Origin: Candidula unifasciata
Taxonomy: Eukaryota; Mollusca; Gastropoda; Stylommatophora; Geomitridae
DNA: 64,000 nt
Direction: 5' to 3'
NCBI GenBank assembly: GCA_905116865.2
Contig: CAJHNH020002557.1
Coordinates: 1,133,033-1,197,032 of the forward strand
Shown: one piece after another, positions 31,565 to 43,400 of the stretch
Layout: every line of letters begins with the position of its first letter
How positions within the stretch are numbered: position 1 is the stretch's first letter
Notes under the pieces: model-generated
The model's input: only the letters and a program-made list of their open reading frames with translations
Told to the model about the DNA's origin: nothing
Database searches by the model: none
Position numbers and translations under genes: made by a program

Positions 31565-31900
31565 ATCGTTAGTCTACAGCTGCGTCCAGGACTAGTGACA
31601 GACACGTCTACACTTTGATCCAACAACAATCAGCGAACTATCAATGTTTAACTAGAAGTTTGGATTGTTGACGTCTGCCTGCCTGCTGCGGCAGTTCTTG
31701 TCCCTCCACACCAAACAGACCAGGTGCTTGTTGCTCACACAGTCATTTTAACCTCTTTACATAATACTTTTAGGGTAGACAAAACGCATTTCTTGCTCTT
31801 GATTGAAATAATTGTATAGTTTTGGGTAAGTTTATTTATATTTCTTTTGCTTGAGTACAAGTTTAAGTATAATTAATCACGGTTTTATATTTACTCTGGG
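31565..31900 (-). promoter_or_regulatory. KCTD3: Probable 5' UTR and promoter region of the KCTD3-like gene
   Basis: Unique sequence immediately upstream of the start codon, free of recognised repeats in contrast to both sides. No TATA box or CpG island is evident; the assignment is by position only. Confidence 0.45.
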
Positions 31901-32550
31901 ATATTATTATAAACGCAATTTGGCATATTGGAAAAATGCATATAGTCGCATACATTAGCATTTCTTTGTCAATGTAGCTGCCTTTTATCATCAAACAAAA
32001 CTAAGAAATATATTTACAAGTATGGAGTGGCGTTTATATATAATCACCATCATAATCGAGAAGCTGGTCCTTTGCAGGTTGTCGGTCTATCACGACTCAT
32101 CTCAAGGATTCTTTATCATGCTTAAAGTCTCATGCATTTACGTTAAAAAACTTCAAGTCCCAGACATTTGTTGCTTCAACATTTTTCTATTCCAAAACCA
32201 ATGCTCTTTATAAAAACATTTTTACACAGACTATGATGCGATATTAGGTGTCTGCGGGCTTTGAATAACACTCAATACACAGGGAGGGGAAGGCAAGGCG
32301 AGTAGTTAACCAGATGATACAACGTGTGGAGACACAGTATGTTGAGGAGGGAGGCGGAGCTAATTTGAGCTTGTCCTGAATGCTGGGTGAGAATTATCAT
32401 GAATCATTTGGTGAATTTCTGATTATGCAGTGCCCACTGGCCAGTCCTTCTACTCACGACCCAATGTGGCTAGAACTTTACACAAGTCTGATTGTGACAC
32501 TATATTTGACCTAGGCCTCTCCTCGCCCAGTATTATCACACCTACATAAA
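31901..32550. other. Intergenic DNA without recognised features
   Basis: AT-rich, no convincing exon or repeat. Short stretches near 32280-32400 may be retroelement debris. Confidence 0.4.
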
Positions 32551-32559
32551 TGTCTAATT

Positions 32560-33575
32560 GTGACTTTAGTTATTGCAGTCCAAGACCTTTTTTATTTAGG
32601 CTATGACTATTTGCTCTATCTATTATTTAATGTAGGAGGTGCTTTTTGTCAAGAACTGATTCGTGATCATTCCTATCTAGGTAATATGATTATCTATACT
32701 GATGGCTCTGTGTTGAGATGCAGAAGTGCATGGGGCTTCATTGCGAAAGCGATTGTACATTGTTTAGTGCAACGAAGTCTAGCTTATGATGCTACATCTA
32801 GTTTGAGGTGGAGGCAGTCACATAAGTTTTCCCTTGGTTTGAGAACTAGTTTTAAACACATTACAATTTTAGCTAACTTACAAAGCATGTTAAGAAAGGT
32901 GAAGACAAACATGCTCCGTGCAGAATGGTAAGCATCGCTTGAGAGGCTATAGTTAGTTAGCGTTCTTTGGATATTTTCTCCAGGGATTGCAGATGTTGTA
33001 GGCAATGAGCAGGCAAACAGACTGGTTGGCTTTGTGCCAGTGAAAAGTGAATTTATGCACGACAAGAGAGATGTAGTCAAGGCCCTTTGGAAGCAAATAA
33101 ACAGTGCAGAAGCACTATTTGCCGCTTGCCTCGCGCTCTGAAGGTCGTGGGTTCATTTCACGACTGCGCCATTCAGTTTACGAGTGCAATTTTTACTGAG
33201 ATTCATGGGGATAGTCGCCGGAGCTACAGAGCTCGTGCTCTGTGTGGCACTATCGGTAAGCATCTAGCCATTCAGTGGAGAGAGACCGAGCCATTTGGTA
33301 TAAACCCGGTGCAATGAAGTCGATCCTCTTGCTTTTAAGTTTTTTTAAGTGCAGAAGCACGAATCGATCATTATAGTCTGAAGTGAATGGTGCAGCCAAG
33401 AGTCACCAAGGGGATCTGGTCTACACTCAGAGAAAAAGCAACTCGGACATATTATCAAACTAATACTGGCATCATCGGAATTGGAACTCTTCACTGGCTG
33501 TTGAAGATGCGGACGGAGCGCTTATGGAAATAGTCAGAGTACGACAATGTAAGTTCCTAGCTCAACACTCAACAC
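32560..33575 (+). mobile_element. CPECC-family non-LTR, longest copy, RNase H domain to 3' end
   Basis: Contains NMIIYTDGSVLRCRSAWGF (the IYTDGS RNase H strand), WIFSPGIADVVGNEQANRLV and [11 protein letters not shown]. It then resumes after a SINE with [16 protein letters not shown]. Frames are broken and the copy is dead. Confidence 0.85.
33116..33347 (+). mobile_element. tRNA-like SINE insertion with 13 bp TSD
   Basis: A 232 bp insert flanked by AGTGCAGAAGCAC at 33103-33115 and 33348-33360, interrupting the non-LTR element. It has a B-box-like GTGGGTTCATTTC and a T-rich tail. Not SINE-I. Confidence 0.88.
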
Positions 33576-33844
33576 ATTAGTTTCCCCACACTCTCCTAAA
33601 CCGGGAGCTCTACTATAGCTAGACCTAAGGGTTAAACGGGGTTTCTGGGACCTGTCCTCCGAGTGATCCTCATCCGAATGGTGGCACTATGTGTCACCGA
33701 GTATTCATCGCACGTTGTGCAGTCTTGGTGGGAGTTGAACGACATTATCAGAGCTCTGTTTAGATTGGTGTAGCTTTTCTTTTTCTTTTTTTTTGTCGGC
33801 ATGATTTCGTACATACAGTACTGACATTTCAAATTTAAACTTTA

Positions 33845-33995
33845 TAATTTCACTTCCTTATTTGCCGAGGAACGAACGGATAAGAACCCGGCGTTCTCAT
33901 GCGGGATACCAGGGTTCAAATCCTCGGTAAGGCTGGGGGTTTTACTTTTATGTCGCGGGCAAAAATAAAATCCTAACCTGCGGCCTGAAATAGTA
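33845..33995 (+). mobile_element. SINE-II copy
   Basis: Plus copy with the B box CCAGGGTTCAAATCCTCGGT and tail GGGCAAAAATAAAATCCTAA. Confidence 0.75.
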
Positions 33996-33999
33996 ATGT

Positions 34000-34194
34000 A
34001 AAAGTAAAGTACCCTTTTCCACGCCTCTAGGCGTATAGGGCATATAGTGCTAGACCTATATTTTATAGACCAATCGGCACAAGATGGGCGATGTGGTCAG
34101 CATCATACAAGGTTGGGCCGACTTTTTGAAAAAACTTCGCCCGGGACCTTCTGATTTGCGGCGAGCGTCTAGCCGCTCCGCCACGGCGGCTCCC
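34000..34194 (-). mobile_element. SINE-I copy with internal deletion
   Basis: Antisense; begins AAAGTAAAGTACCCTTTTCC and ends CCACGGCGGCTCCC. About 60 bp are missing in the middle. It lies back-to-back with the SINE-II copy. Confidence 0.85.
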
Positions 34195-34199
34195 GCGGC

Positions 34200-34950
34200 C
34201 TGAAATCTTCAAGCGTAAAGACCCTCCTGCCTACACAGCGACAGTGTAATTATTGGTAGTAATGGCAGGCGTTTTGGAAAAAAGAGGGATCTTTAACTTT
34301 TTTGCATCCGTCCTTCCTTTTCCCGTGTTTTATCATTGCCGTCCTTTTGGGCAGTTATGATACTGGCCAGGTGACAGTCATCAATGCCACTATAGTGTAA
34401 ACCTTGGCTGCTGTCAAGATAATATTTGTAAGAAAAACATAAAATTACACAGTCCTTGCGATTAAAACAATACCCAGAAATATCGACCACTCATTGAAAT
34501 TATATTTTTCGTGGGTGACACGAAAAAAGGCATAAATCAAATAAATATTCGCCCCCCCCCCCCCCAGAGAGGTGACTAAGTTGTTAGAAGGTGAAACTGT
34601 TTTAAAGTTTGATTTTAATAACTGTTAGTTTTCTGGACGCCTTTCGCACTTTCTTCAAAAGTAAATCACGATTCGGTCCCCACAGGAATGTTTTCATCCT
34701 TGATGCAGGCGATTGTGTGACATGGTGAACCCATAGCCACCCAACCTTATCGGCGTCTCACACAATGATATTGTATTTAGGGGATAGAGTAGGATATATT
34801 TTTTTTTTCCAGTGAATGTGATAACGCTAGTCTTGTGATAATGTGATTGTTTGTACTTGCCTTCTACATGACTTATAATTGTGTGCTCAACCTTTAAAAT
34901 TGCTAGGGCTGATAAGTAATCCTGAAGTCTGTGGTAAGTTACCTATCCTT
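34200..34950. other. Intergenic DNA, poly-C run
   Basis: No recognised gene. A C16-type homopolymer lies at about 34551-34565 and a T run at about 34799. Confidence 0.5.
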
Positions 34951-34954
34951 TGCA

Positions 34955-35145
34955 GATGTTGAAAAATTAACCCCGGTATTTTATCGTTTTTTTTTTATGG
35001 TGACAAGACAGTTTTACGCCATTGCTTTGGGTACAACTGTCAAAAACAATGCAGGTGATCTGCTGTCAACTAGCCTGCAGCTGAGATCGAACTTAGCATC
35101 CTGGAATTACGAAACTGGTTGGCAAGCCTAAGCCACAGAGTCACC
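34955..35145 (-). mobile_element. SINE-III copy
   Basis: Antisense; minus strand starts GTGGTGACTCTGTGGCTTAG and contains the decayed B box AAGTTCGATCTC. Confidence 0.7.
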
Positions 35146-35724
35146 ACTTGTTATGTAATTACAAACCGACATCTTTGCAAGTTGGGCATACCCATGCGTG
35201 ATTAGTCCACAGGTGCAGCAGCCACTTCAAGGTACCTCTACTGATTATTTCCATGAGAAATTGGTTTTCGCAACTCCTATCTTGACCTCAAAGACGGTAC
35301 AATCACGCTTAACTAAGCTAACCTCCAGGATCGAGCAATTTAGAGTAACCACTAGTCTGGTGCTCTTGCAGAAAGTCAAGGACACACTCAAGATGTTTAT
35401 TTATACCAGTGTCTTTAGTATTAGCCAATCAGGTTTCATCTCCCCATAGCAGTTGATAGCTGGCTCCTTTGATCTCCAACACTTTGGTTTATATACATTC
35501 TCAGACTGCTGTCTGACTCCCACTTATTTCACCTTCTTTATGTTTACAGCCTTGTGTGAACCCCCCCCCCTTCCCATATCACTGTTATCACATGTTAAAT
35601 ATTACCACAATATTTTACGTGTCTCATTTTTTTTTCTCTCAACAACCTTGTTTTGATTTTTTGATTCTCTAGTTTGCAAAACCTCTGTATTTTATTGTTG
35701 ACTGGTATAATGTGAAGTAGTTCT

Positions 35725-36010
35725 TCTTTGTCTTCACCAGCTGTTAGCTCTGACAGAGAACACTAGTTGTTTGTTCACCTCTGGACTTTAGTATTGTTCC
35801 AGAACCTGAGTGTTGCGTGCACATATTTTACATATCTGACTTTTTTGTATGCAGACTGTTGGTTCCTTGCCTCTCAGGCAGATGCACTTCGACTTCAAAG
35901 TCAGCCTTCCAGTTGGTTGACTCTTACGACATGCTTGCTGGGGAGAGGGCGGGGGGGGGAGGGGGGGGGGGGGGGTTAGAAGTAGGTCTATTCTTGTTTT
36001 CCCCAAGTGA
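35725..36010 (-). repeat. GAA-tailed interspersed repeat with G-run expansion
   Basis: Antisense copy; a G-rich expansion at about 35947-35977 sits where the consensus has a short purine stretch. Confidence 0.85.
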
Positions 36011-36754
36011 CAAAAAAACAATTTCATCATTATCACTTTTTTTCTAGAAAAATCACCATAAAGTGTTTATTCAAGCAGTGCGAACAAAACTGCCTTTTTA
36101 AAAAAAAAAGGTGCTGGTACTGTGCACCACCAGAAAAAAAAAAGCCCTCAACACCTCATTATGATCAGTTTGATAATTCAGTGGACTGGTAATGAGGTCA
36201 CGTGTTTCCACTGCGCCATATTCCCATCAACTCTCTTCAGTTCCATGCCCACCATTTATCAACGAACAAGACACGTTTCTTAGTGGAAAAATAAAACTTT
36301 ATTTACAAACATTTTGAAACTAAAGCAATAGAAAAAAATAATTGGAAATTAATAACACATACATTGTTTGTACTTCAGCTTCATAGCAAAGGCACATTCT
36401 GCTAAGATGATTATAAAATGTACTGCGGTACAGAAAGGGTGGAACAGAGAAATTAGCCTTATGATGGGGTAAGATAAGTTGGGGTTGACAGAGAATAGCC
36501 TTATGATGGGGTATGAGAAGTAGAAACATTGATGAAGAAAGATGAAATAGCTGGGCCCTAGGCTCAACAAACATTCATTTCAATTTGGTTGAGTCAAACA
36601 GTTCTCTATCAGTATCCTCATGCCAATCAGACCCCAGAACATGTCTTACAAGACTATCCTCTCCCGCAGCTAAAATATCTACCACCACTGTATAAGACGC
36701 ACACTGTTCTTAGACCCTACACTTTTGGAAAATAAGTTTGTCTTATACTTGGGT

Positions 36755-37560
36755 AGGGAGCTGCCGTGGTGTAGTGGCTAGAAGTTTGCCTGCGGATAGG
36801 AAGGTCGTGGGTTCGGGTCATGACAGAACCGAGCTTTCTTCAAAAATGACCTTGGCTCATAGGTCAACCCAGCCTTGAGAGGATACCAGGTGCAGTCCTG
36901 GGAAGTAAAGATGGTTGGCGTGATGTCGACCACTTTACCCACCAAGTGCCGATTGGTCTATAAAATATAGGTCTAGCCCATTGCATACACTACTGACACA
37001 ACTCAGCTGTCAGTGAAGTCACAATGCAGTGGATACCGTCCAACTGTAGAGTGCCTGGAAATGAGAAAGCCAATGAAATGGCAGGTGAAGGTGGAACAAA
37101 AGAGCAGCCGGATGTTCTAGTTACATATCACCAAAAGAAAAGGATTATTAAATCAATCAGGAAACCATTAGTTGCACCAAAAGACAACTATTTTATTATG
37201 GAAAGATCAGAACAAGTCATTATCCTTTGCCTCAGAACAGGGTACAACTGATTATGAAACCACATGTACACAAAATTCAAGATAGGCGTATTAGCCATGT
37301 GCACCTGTGGAAAGGGGCCCCAGACAGCAGAACATGTACTCCAGGACTGCACCGAATTTGACACATTAAGGCAAACCTTTTGGCCAGAAAGAAAAACAGT
37401 GGAACGTAAACTATGGACGAGAACTAAAAAATGACAGTGAAATTTATACAAGATACAAAATTGGTGATATAGAGAACTTTTTTCAGGCGAAAGAAAGAGG
37501 AGGAAGAAGATGGTCTAGCCCTATATGCCTAAAGGTGTGGAAAATGGTCCTTTACTTTTT
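36755..37560 (+). mobile_element. SINE-I copy split by a retroelement insertion
   Basis: SINE-I runs from 36755 to 36979 and resumes at about 37512 (CTATATGCCTAAAGGTGTGG) to its TTTACTTTTT end. The interruption is the Jockey-type fragment 36980-37511. Confidence 0.92.
36980..37511 (+). mobile_element. 5'-truncated Jockey-type ORF2 insertion with TSD
   Basis: Flanked by GGTCTAGCCC at 36970-36979 and 37512-37521. It carries VPGNEKANEMAGEGGTKEQP (RNase H tail) and [17 protein letters not shown]. Further on, in another frame, come CTCG and AEHVLQDCTEF. It ends in a GAGGAGGAAGAAGA tail, so it is a typical target-primed insertion. Confidence 0.92.
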
Positions 37561-37739
37561 TAAAATAAAATGTGTACATTTGGGTAATTATGGTAATAAT
37601 AATAATCATAATAATAATAATACTATTAACAATGACTATTGGCATGATTGTTGCCATGTGCAGAAGTAAATACTAGAGAACAAGCAAGAATTAAGTACAA
37701 AAATCAACAAGCAATGATGCGCAATACAAGACTCGTAAT

Positions 37740-38020
37740 GTCTATTAGCCTCTCTTGCTCAAGCCTACCTCACCTTCACGTGGTAGACCCTGTTCTTCCC
37801 AGCAATCCAGTTGAAGGGTTGGGGTCTCAACCCCCAGCGGGAAACTGGATGGGACAAAAAATGAGGTAAAAGCGAAAGAGGAATGGATGAGCCACTCTCG
37901 AGTATGATCACAGTCTACCCTTGCAAAACAAGGTGCTGAAGTCGGAGGCAACCAGCCAGGAGGCGCACCACAACAATCAGGATGCCATGCACACACGCCA
38001 TGAAAGGTGAACGAAAGAAG
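37740..38020 (+). repeat. Dispersed repeat ending in a GAA tail
   Basis: GGCAACCAGCCAGGAGGCGC recurs inverted at about 63340-63375, and the segment ends GTGAACGAAAGAAGAAGAAG. Probably a 3' end of a non-LTR element; the family is not recognised. Confidence 0.6.
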
Positions 38021-38294
38021 AAGAAGTCAACAAGCCATTTGTGTCGAACATCCCGTCAAATGTGTACAGGGCATATGTTCATGTAGTTCATCAAACATAC
38101 AAGATGCAAATCAACAAGCAAATGCAAGTTTAGAAACAAAAAACAATACTCATTACTTCCATATTTTAGCAAGGTAATATTTGAAAAGCATGAATTTTTT
38201 ACATTTTATTTTTACCCAATACATGGGAAATAACCTATCACATGTGAAACAATCACAGAAAGCTACATTTAGCTAAATATCACCTTCATATATC

Positions 38295-38585
38295 TTCTTC
38301 TTCTTCTTCACGTTCACCAGCTGAAAACTCTGGCGGAAAGTTCTGGTTGTTCGTCCACTACTGAACTGCAGTCCTGCTCTAGAACCTCAGTGTTACATGT
38401 GCATCAGTTTTACAGATCTCATTCTCTTGAATAGAGACTGTTGGTTCCTTGCCTCTCCGGCAGATGCACTCAGACTTCAAAGGAAGCTCCCCAATTAGTC
38501 GACTCTTACGACATGCTTTTGGGGAGGCAGTGGGTCTATTCTTGTTTTCCCCACAATGGGGCCCCGGAAACCACACGGGGGACCT
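38295..38585 (-). repeat. GAA-tailed interspersed repeat
   Basis: Antisense, nearly complete copy from CTTCTTCTTCTTCACG to CACAATGGGGCCCCGG. Confidence 0.87.
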
Positions 38586-38589
38586 TCAT

Positions 38590-38790
38590 ATACGAATGTG
38601 GTTTGAGGAGAATGGCGCTGCAAGGAGTTACCTGTGGATGCTCATTCGGGGAAAGGCAAGACAGATAAACAATTAGTTATCGGTGCCATCAGAATTGGAA
38701 CTCTTTGCTTGCTGCTGAAGATGGGGAAGAAGCCCTTAAGGGATTGTTCCGAGTGCTGTGATGTTGATTCATGATTCAACACATATATAT
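38590..38790 (+). mobile_element. 3' end of CPECC-family non-LTR element
   Basis: Contains GGCGCTGCAAGGAGTTACC, AGAATTGGAACTCTTTGCTT and TCCGAGTGCTGTGATGTTGA blocks. Confidence 0.75.
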
Positions 38791-39019
38791 CATTATGACA
38801 TGATGAAAGACGAGAAATAAGCATGAAAAGAGTAACATATTCAGTAAAAAAAAAAATTATAAATGTGAAATGACTGAAATAATAACACAAACACATTAAG
38901 ACAAGCATTGAAAGACTCATACATGCTGTTTGCAGAAACAACAATAACTGGGCTGAACTGATATCAAGGACTATCTTCAGCCACTTTAAAATATTCATTA
39001 ACTAATTTTTGTGCCAGAT

Positions 39020-39310
39020 ACTTGCTACTGCAACTCTCTAAAGTCTAGGCAGTTGCGATTTCAACTCTTTATAGCCCAGACAGTTACTACTGCAACTCTT
39101 TATAACTCAGATAGTTTGTACTGCAACTGTTTATAGTCCAGGCAGTTGCAAATGCAACTGTTTATAGCCCAGACAGTTGCTACTGCAACTATTTATAGAC
39201 CACACATGATACTGCAACTATTTATAACTCAGACATTTACTACTGCAACTCTCTATAGTGCAGGCAGTTACAATTGCAACTCTTTATAACCTATAAAGTT
39301 GCCATTTTAA
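39020..39310. repeat. Degenerate ~37 bp tandem repeat
   Basis: Seven or so loose copies of GCAACTCTTTATAGCCCAGA with GTTGCTACT. Lies downstream of the ZFYVE26-like stop and may fall in its 3' UTR. Confidence 0.8.
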
Positions 39311-39591
39311 AGTCCCCATCCACATGTTATTGGGGTCCTGAGGTGAAGTCAAGAACAGAAGCTCTGTATTCTATCAGGCATGGGATAAGAGTTGACTAAA
39401 GAGGGTTGGTTTAATGATTTACAGCCATTAGTATAATGATAGAGAAGGAGCATCTATAAGGTTGTCGTGCTATGATTGCAATATTTATAAGCAAAAGTTA
39501 TGGTAATAATTATAAATATGATTTTTAAAAAGTATCACTAGAAAAGCCAAGCAATAATGAAACAAATATTTCAGGATACAGAAAAAAAAAT

Positions 39592-39759
39592 TTATAATTT
39601 CTGATGTTGTTCCAGCCATTTCTTGCAAATATTTTTCACTGCAGACTGACCAAGCCTCTGTGCTGCTCCGGCTATCCTCTGGACATCGTCCACGCGGTCT
39701 CTCTTCACCGCCAGGAGATAAGCTGACCTCAGCTTCCCACATAGAATGAATGCATTTAT
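39592..39759 (-). CDS. ZFYVE26: ZFYVE26-like last coding exon with stop
   Basis: Encodes [20 protein letters not shown] and ends [12 protein letters not shown] before TAA at 39592-39594. Human ends with ICCKLRSAYLIAVKQ and then ICAQWL, so the C-terminus is close to full length. I saw no clear AATAAA signal in the 250 bases downstream. Confidence 0.95.
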   Translation of the reverse strand: MNAFILCGKLRSAYLLAVKRDRVDDVQRIAGAAQRLGQSAVKNICKKWLEQHQKL

Positions 39760-40395
39760 CTGTTGAAAGATATGTGGTAGTAAAAAAAAACCATTCAAAT
39801 TTATTATTCACTAACGGAATGCATTTCATTCTATGCATTTGTTTTCAATAAGATGCAATGAGTGGTGTATGCAATGCGCACTACATGTATTGTGACAAAA
39901 GAACTGCACTGAAAGGATCTTACAGCGAAACTGACATTGTAGATACTGTTGTCTCCCTGGGCACGACCATATATCTGAAAGTTGATGAAGCAGACATAGG
40001 GGAGCCGGTAGAGGAGCATAACATTGAGCTGACCACTGAAGAGCTACGAGAGTTATGAACAAACAAGAAAAAGTATAGGGATGAGGAGGGAGAGAAAGTG
40101 TCTCCAGAGAAGGAAAATAGCAACAAAAAGGTAGCTATCCTAACAAGTGACAAGAAGATAAGGAGACGACGCTGAATAGGCAACACTCAAAAGACTACAC
40201 GTTCTTCAGGTCAAAAGAGGTGTTGCCCAACATGAACACTGTTCAGGTAGCCAAAGAAGAATAGTAAACCAACACAGAACTGGTGTTATCAGTTGCCACA
40301 CAATGAGGGATATGCTGAAGATGGGATCCGAGCGCTTATGTACTTGTTCAATGTACAATGAGGATAATCTTTCAATTGACTGACTGACTGACTGA

Positions 40396-40426
<31 letters not shown>

Positions 40427-43400
40427 ACTGACTGACTGACTGGTTGGCTGACTGACTGACCAACCAACAAGTGACATAAAATAAGCCTTGCAGTACCGTG
40501 ATGAATAAAATTAGTGAACAAGTGGACTCTAAATTGAGCTGCTGTTTCCAGAGCCACAAATATCTCCAATGACAATGTCATTAATCACTTTAGAAGGGTC
40601 TTAATAAAACGACAGACAACATTAGACAGGTTTTTAAAACCTTCCTCGCCAAAGAAACAGAAGAAAGTCACTGATAACGACAAAGACAGGAATTTAAAAA
40701 AAAATTTAAAATTAATAGAAGGAGATTTTTTATACTACATTTAAATATACATCATGTAAAAATAAAGCTTTGATAAAGAATTATGTGTAATGGTAAACAA
40801 AATGCAATTTATTGCCTAAAAATGGTCTTTCTCATTCATGATCCATTTCTTTGTATTTTCACAGTTAAGGTGACAGTCGTTTTTTAAATTTCATTCTGTT
40901 AAAATCTTAAAAGAGATTAATTGATTTTCTGTAAAATGAAATGGGAAAATGTGTTTCGAGATGTGAACTTTCTGAGATATGAACCACAGTCAGGAACGAA
41001 TTAACTTTGCTAGTCGAGGTACCACTGTATATCGGTCTGCCATAATTTATTCTAAAACTATGGTTATCCAAGTGAGTCAAATACTAAAAAATAGACCAAC
41101 CTTGTTGCTATCATTCCTAAGAAGCTGTATCAATGCATCACTTTCATCCTGTGCCTGCAGACATAAAGATTACCATCACAATGCTAGTGTATTCTGTTGT
41201 AAACATAGGTAAATGAATCACACAAGAACACATTAGAAAAATACATGGGACCACTTATATGATTGCGTTACCTGAGTGTAGACACTGAAACAAATCTAGC
41301 TCGCCTTCGAGGCCAACATTATAACCAACTCCTCATGGGAACTATAAGCAGAGGTACCTTAGAGTGGCTACTGCGTTTGAGGACTAAGCATGAAATGGGA
41401 ATGCCCAATGTGCAGTGATGTTGATTGTGATAATATAACATAGGACTCATGCTGATAATTCTCTTGAAAGAGATCTAACTGTCATAAGAGGTTAGGCTGT
41501 GCCTCCCATTCCAATAAGCCTTTGAAATCTCTCCAACAATGGCTACACTGTTATAAGAAATGTGTGTGTCCTCTGAAAGAGACTTAACTGTCATGAGAGG
41601 CTAGGCTGTGCCTCCCATCCCAATAATAAGCCTTTGAAATCTATCCAACAATGGCTACACTGTTATAAGAAATGTGTGTGTCCTCTGAAAGAGACTTTCT
41701 TCAGAGGGCTGAAGGTTTCACATCTCCAGGTGAGCAAGTGCATTTTGTCTGGCCTCAAGTCAGACATTTCTTTTGAACAGACCCTCTAGTTACCAATCCA
41801 GCATCACCTGGGACTTCTATCTTGCAGCCCAGTGTCATACAAACACTTGCCACAAAAGTCATACATATCAACATTAGTCAATGAGGCCTCAGAGATGGAG
41901 TTTTACAGAAAAATGCTTAAAATGTTTTTTTTTTCAGGTGGGTCTGAGTAATTTAAATGTTCTGAAAGAGGTAAGGGCATGAAGATAATTTATCAAAACA
42001 GAGAGACGCATATACATAATTCTCTGGCCATATTATGAGAAGTGAAAATCTGGAACCTGTTGTGACAACTGGAAAGAGAGACAGCCGAAGACAAAAGAAG
42101 ATACAAGAGAAGATTCTTGAAAACATTTTGTCATGACATGGAGGGTTGTCAGTACATGAACTGATACAAGAAAAGATTCTTGAAAACCTTTTGTCGTGAC
42201 AGGGAGGGTTGTCAGTACATGAACTGATACAAGAGAAGATTCTTGAAAACATTTTGTCATGACATGGAGGGTTGTCAGTACATGAACTGATACAAGAAAA
42301 GATTCTTGAAAACCTTTTGTCGTGACAGGGAGGGTTGTCAGTACATGAACTGATGCAAAATAAGATTCTTGACAAACCTTTTGTCATAAAATGGAGGGTT
42401 GTCAGTACATGAACTGATACAAGATAAGATTCTTGAAAACCTTTTGTCATAAAATGGAGGGTTGTCAGTACATGAACTGATACAAGATAAGATTCTTGAA
42501 AACCTTTTGTCATAGCATGGAGGTTTGTCAGTACATGGACTGATACAAGAGAAGATTCTTGAAAACCTTTTGTCATAGCATGGAGGGTTGTCAGTGCATG
42601 AACTGATACAAGAGAAGATTCTTGAAAACCTTTTGTCATGACAGGGAGGGTTGATGTATGACACGCTAGATGTTGTTAGGGCGCTTCGGGAGCAAGTAAA
42701 CATTGCGGTCACAGATGGAACATTATGATCTGAGGAGAAAGGCGCTGACAGGAGTTACCAGGGGATTTGGCCGACACTTAACACTCAAGGGAAAGGCGAG
42801 ACTGATGTACAATCAGACAGTCACTTGTACCATCAGAATTGGAACTTTTACTGCTGAAGATGGGGGACAGAGCACTTATGGAAGTGTCCCGAGTGCTGTG
42901 ATGTCAATTCTTAACTCAACATTCAACAGTGAAAACATGGAAAACAAGCAGACAATCTGCAACACAAGGCACTTGTTAATGATAGTGATGATAGTTACCA
43001 CAAAAGCAAAGAGCATACCTGGTTATGACTATCAGCGATAACCAGCAAAGAGGCCCCAACAATTTCATCGATCCCGTCGTCATCCACCAGTCTCTCACGG
43101 ATCAAGGACTGGATAAGGGTGCTGATGTCTGTAAACCTGCCCTGTTTGGCTAGTTCTCGAGAACAGTGGGTGAATATCACAGTTGGATTTAACCGACATT
43201 CCTGGAGTGAGGAGAAATATCAATAATATGCATTAATGATATTTCACAAATTTGATTTGTTAATAGCCTGTTAATAACCAAATTTCTACTCTGATTAAAT
43301 CCCCACTGATTATTGGTATCATGAAGCCTCACAGGCTGAAATGGCTGGGGCATACTGAGAGAATATCTGATGACAGAGAGGTTCTCTCCCTGTGGGTTCC

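Noticed and set aside
32560..32931. A separate host gene with a 123-codon frame
   Set aside because: IYTDGS and following motifs show it is the RNase H part of a dead non-LTR element.
41953..42639. 228-codon minus-strand frame with Cys/Ser repeats
   Set aside because: Reading of the ~62 bp minisatellite in a ZFYVE26-like intron.
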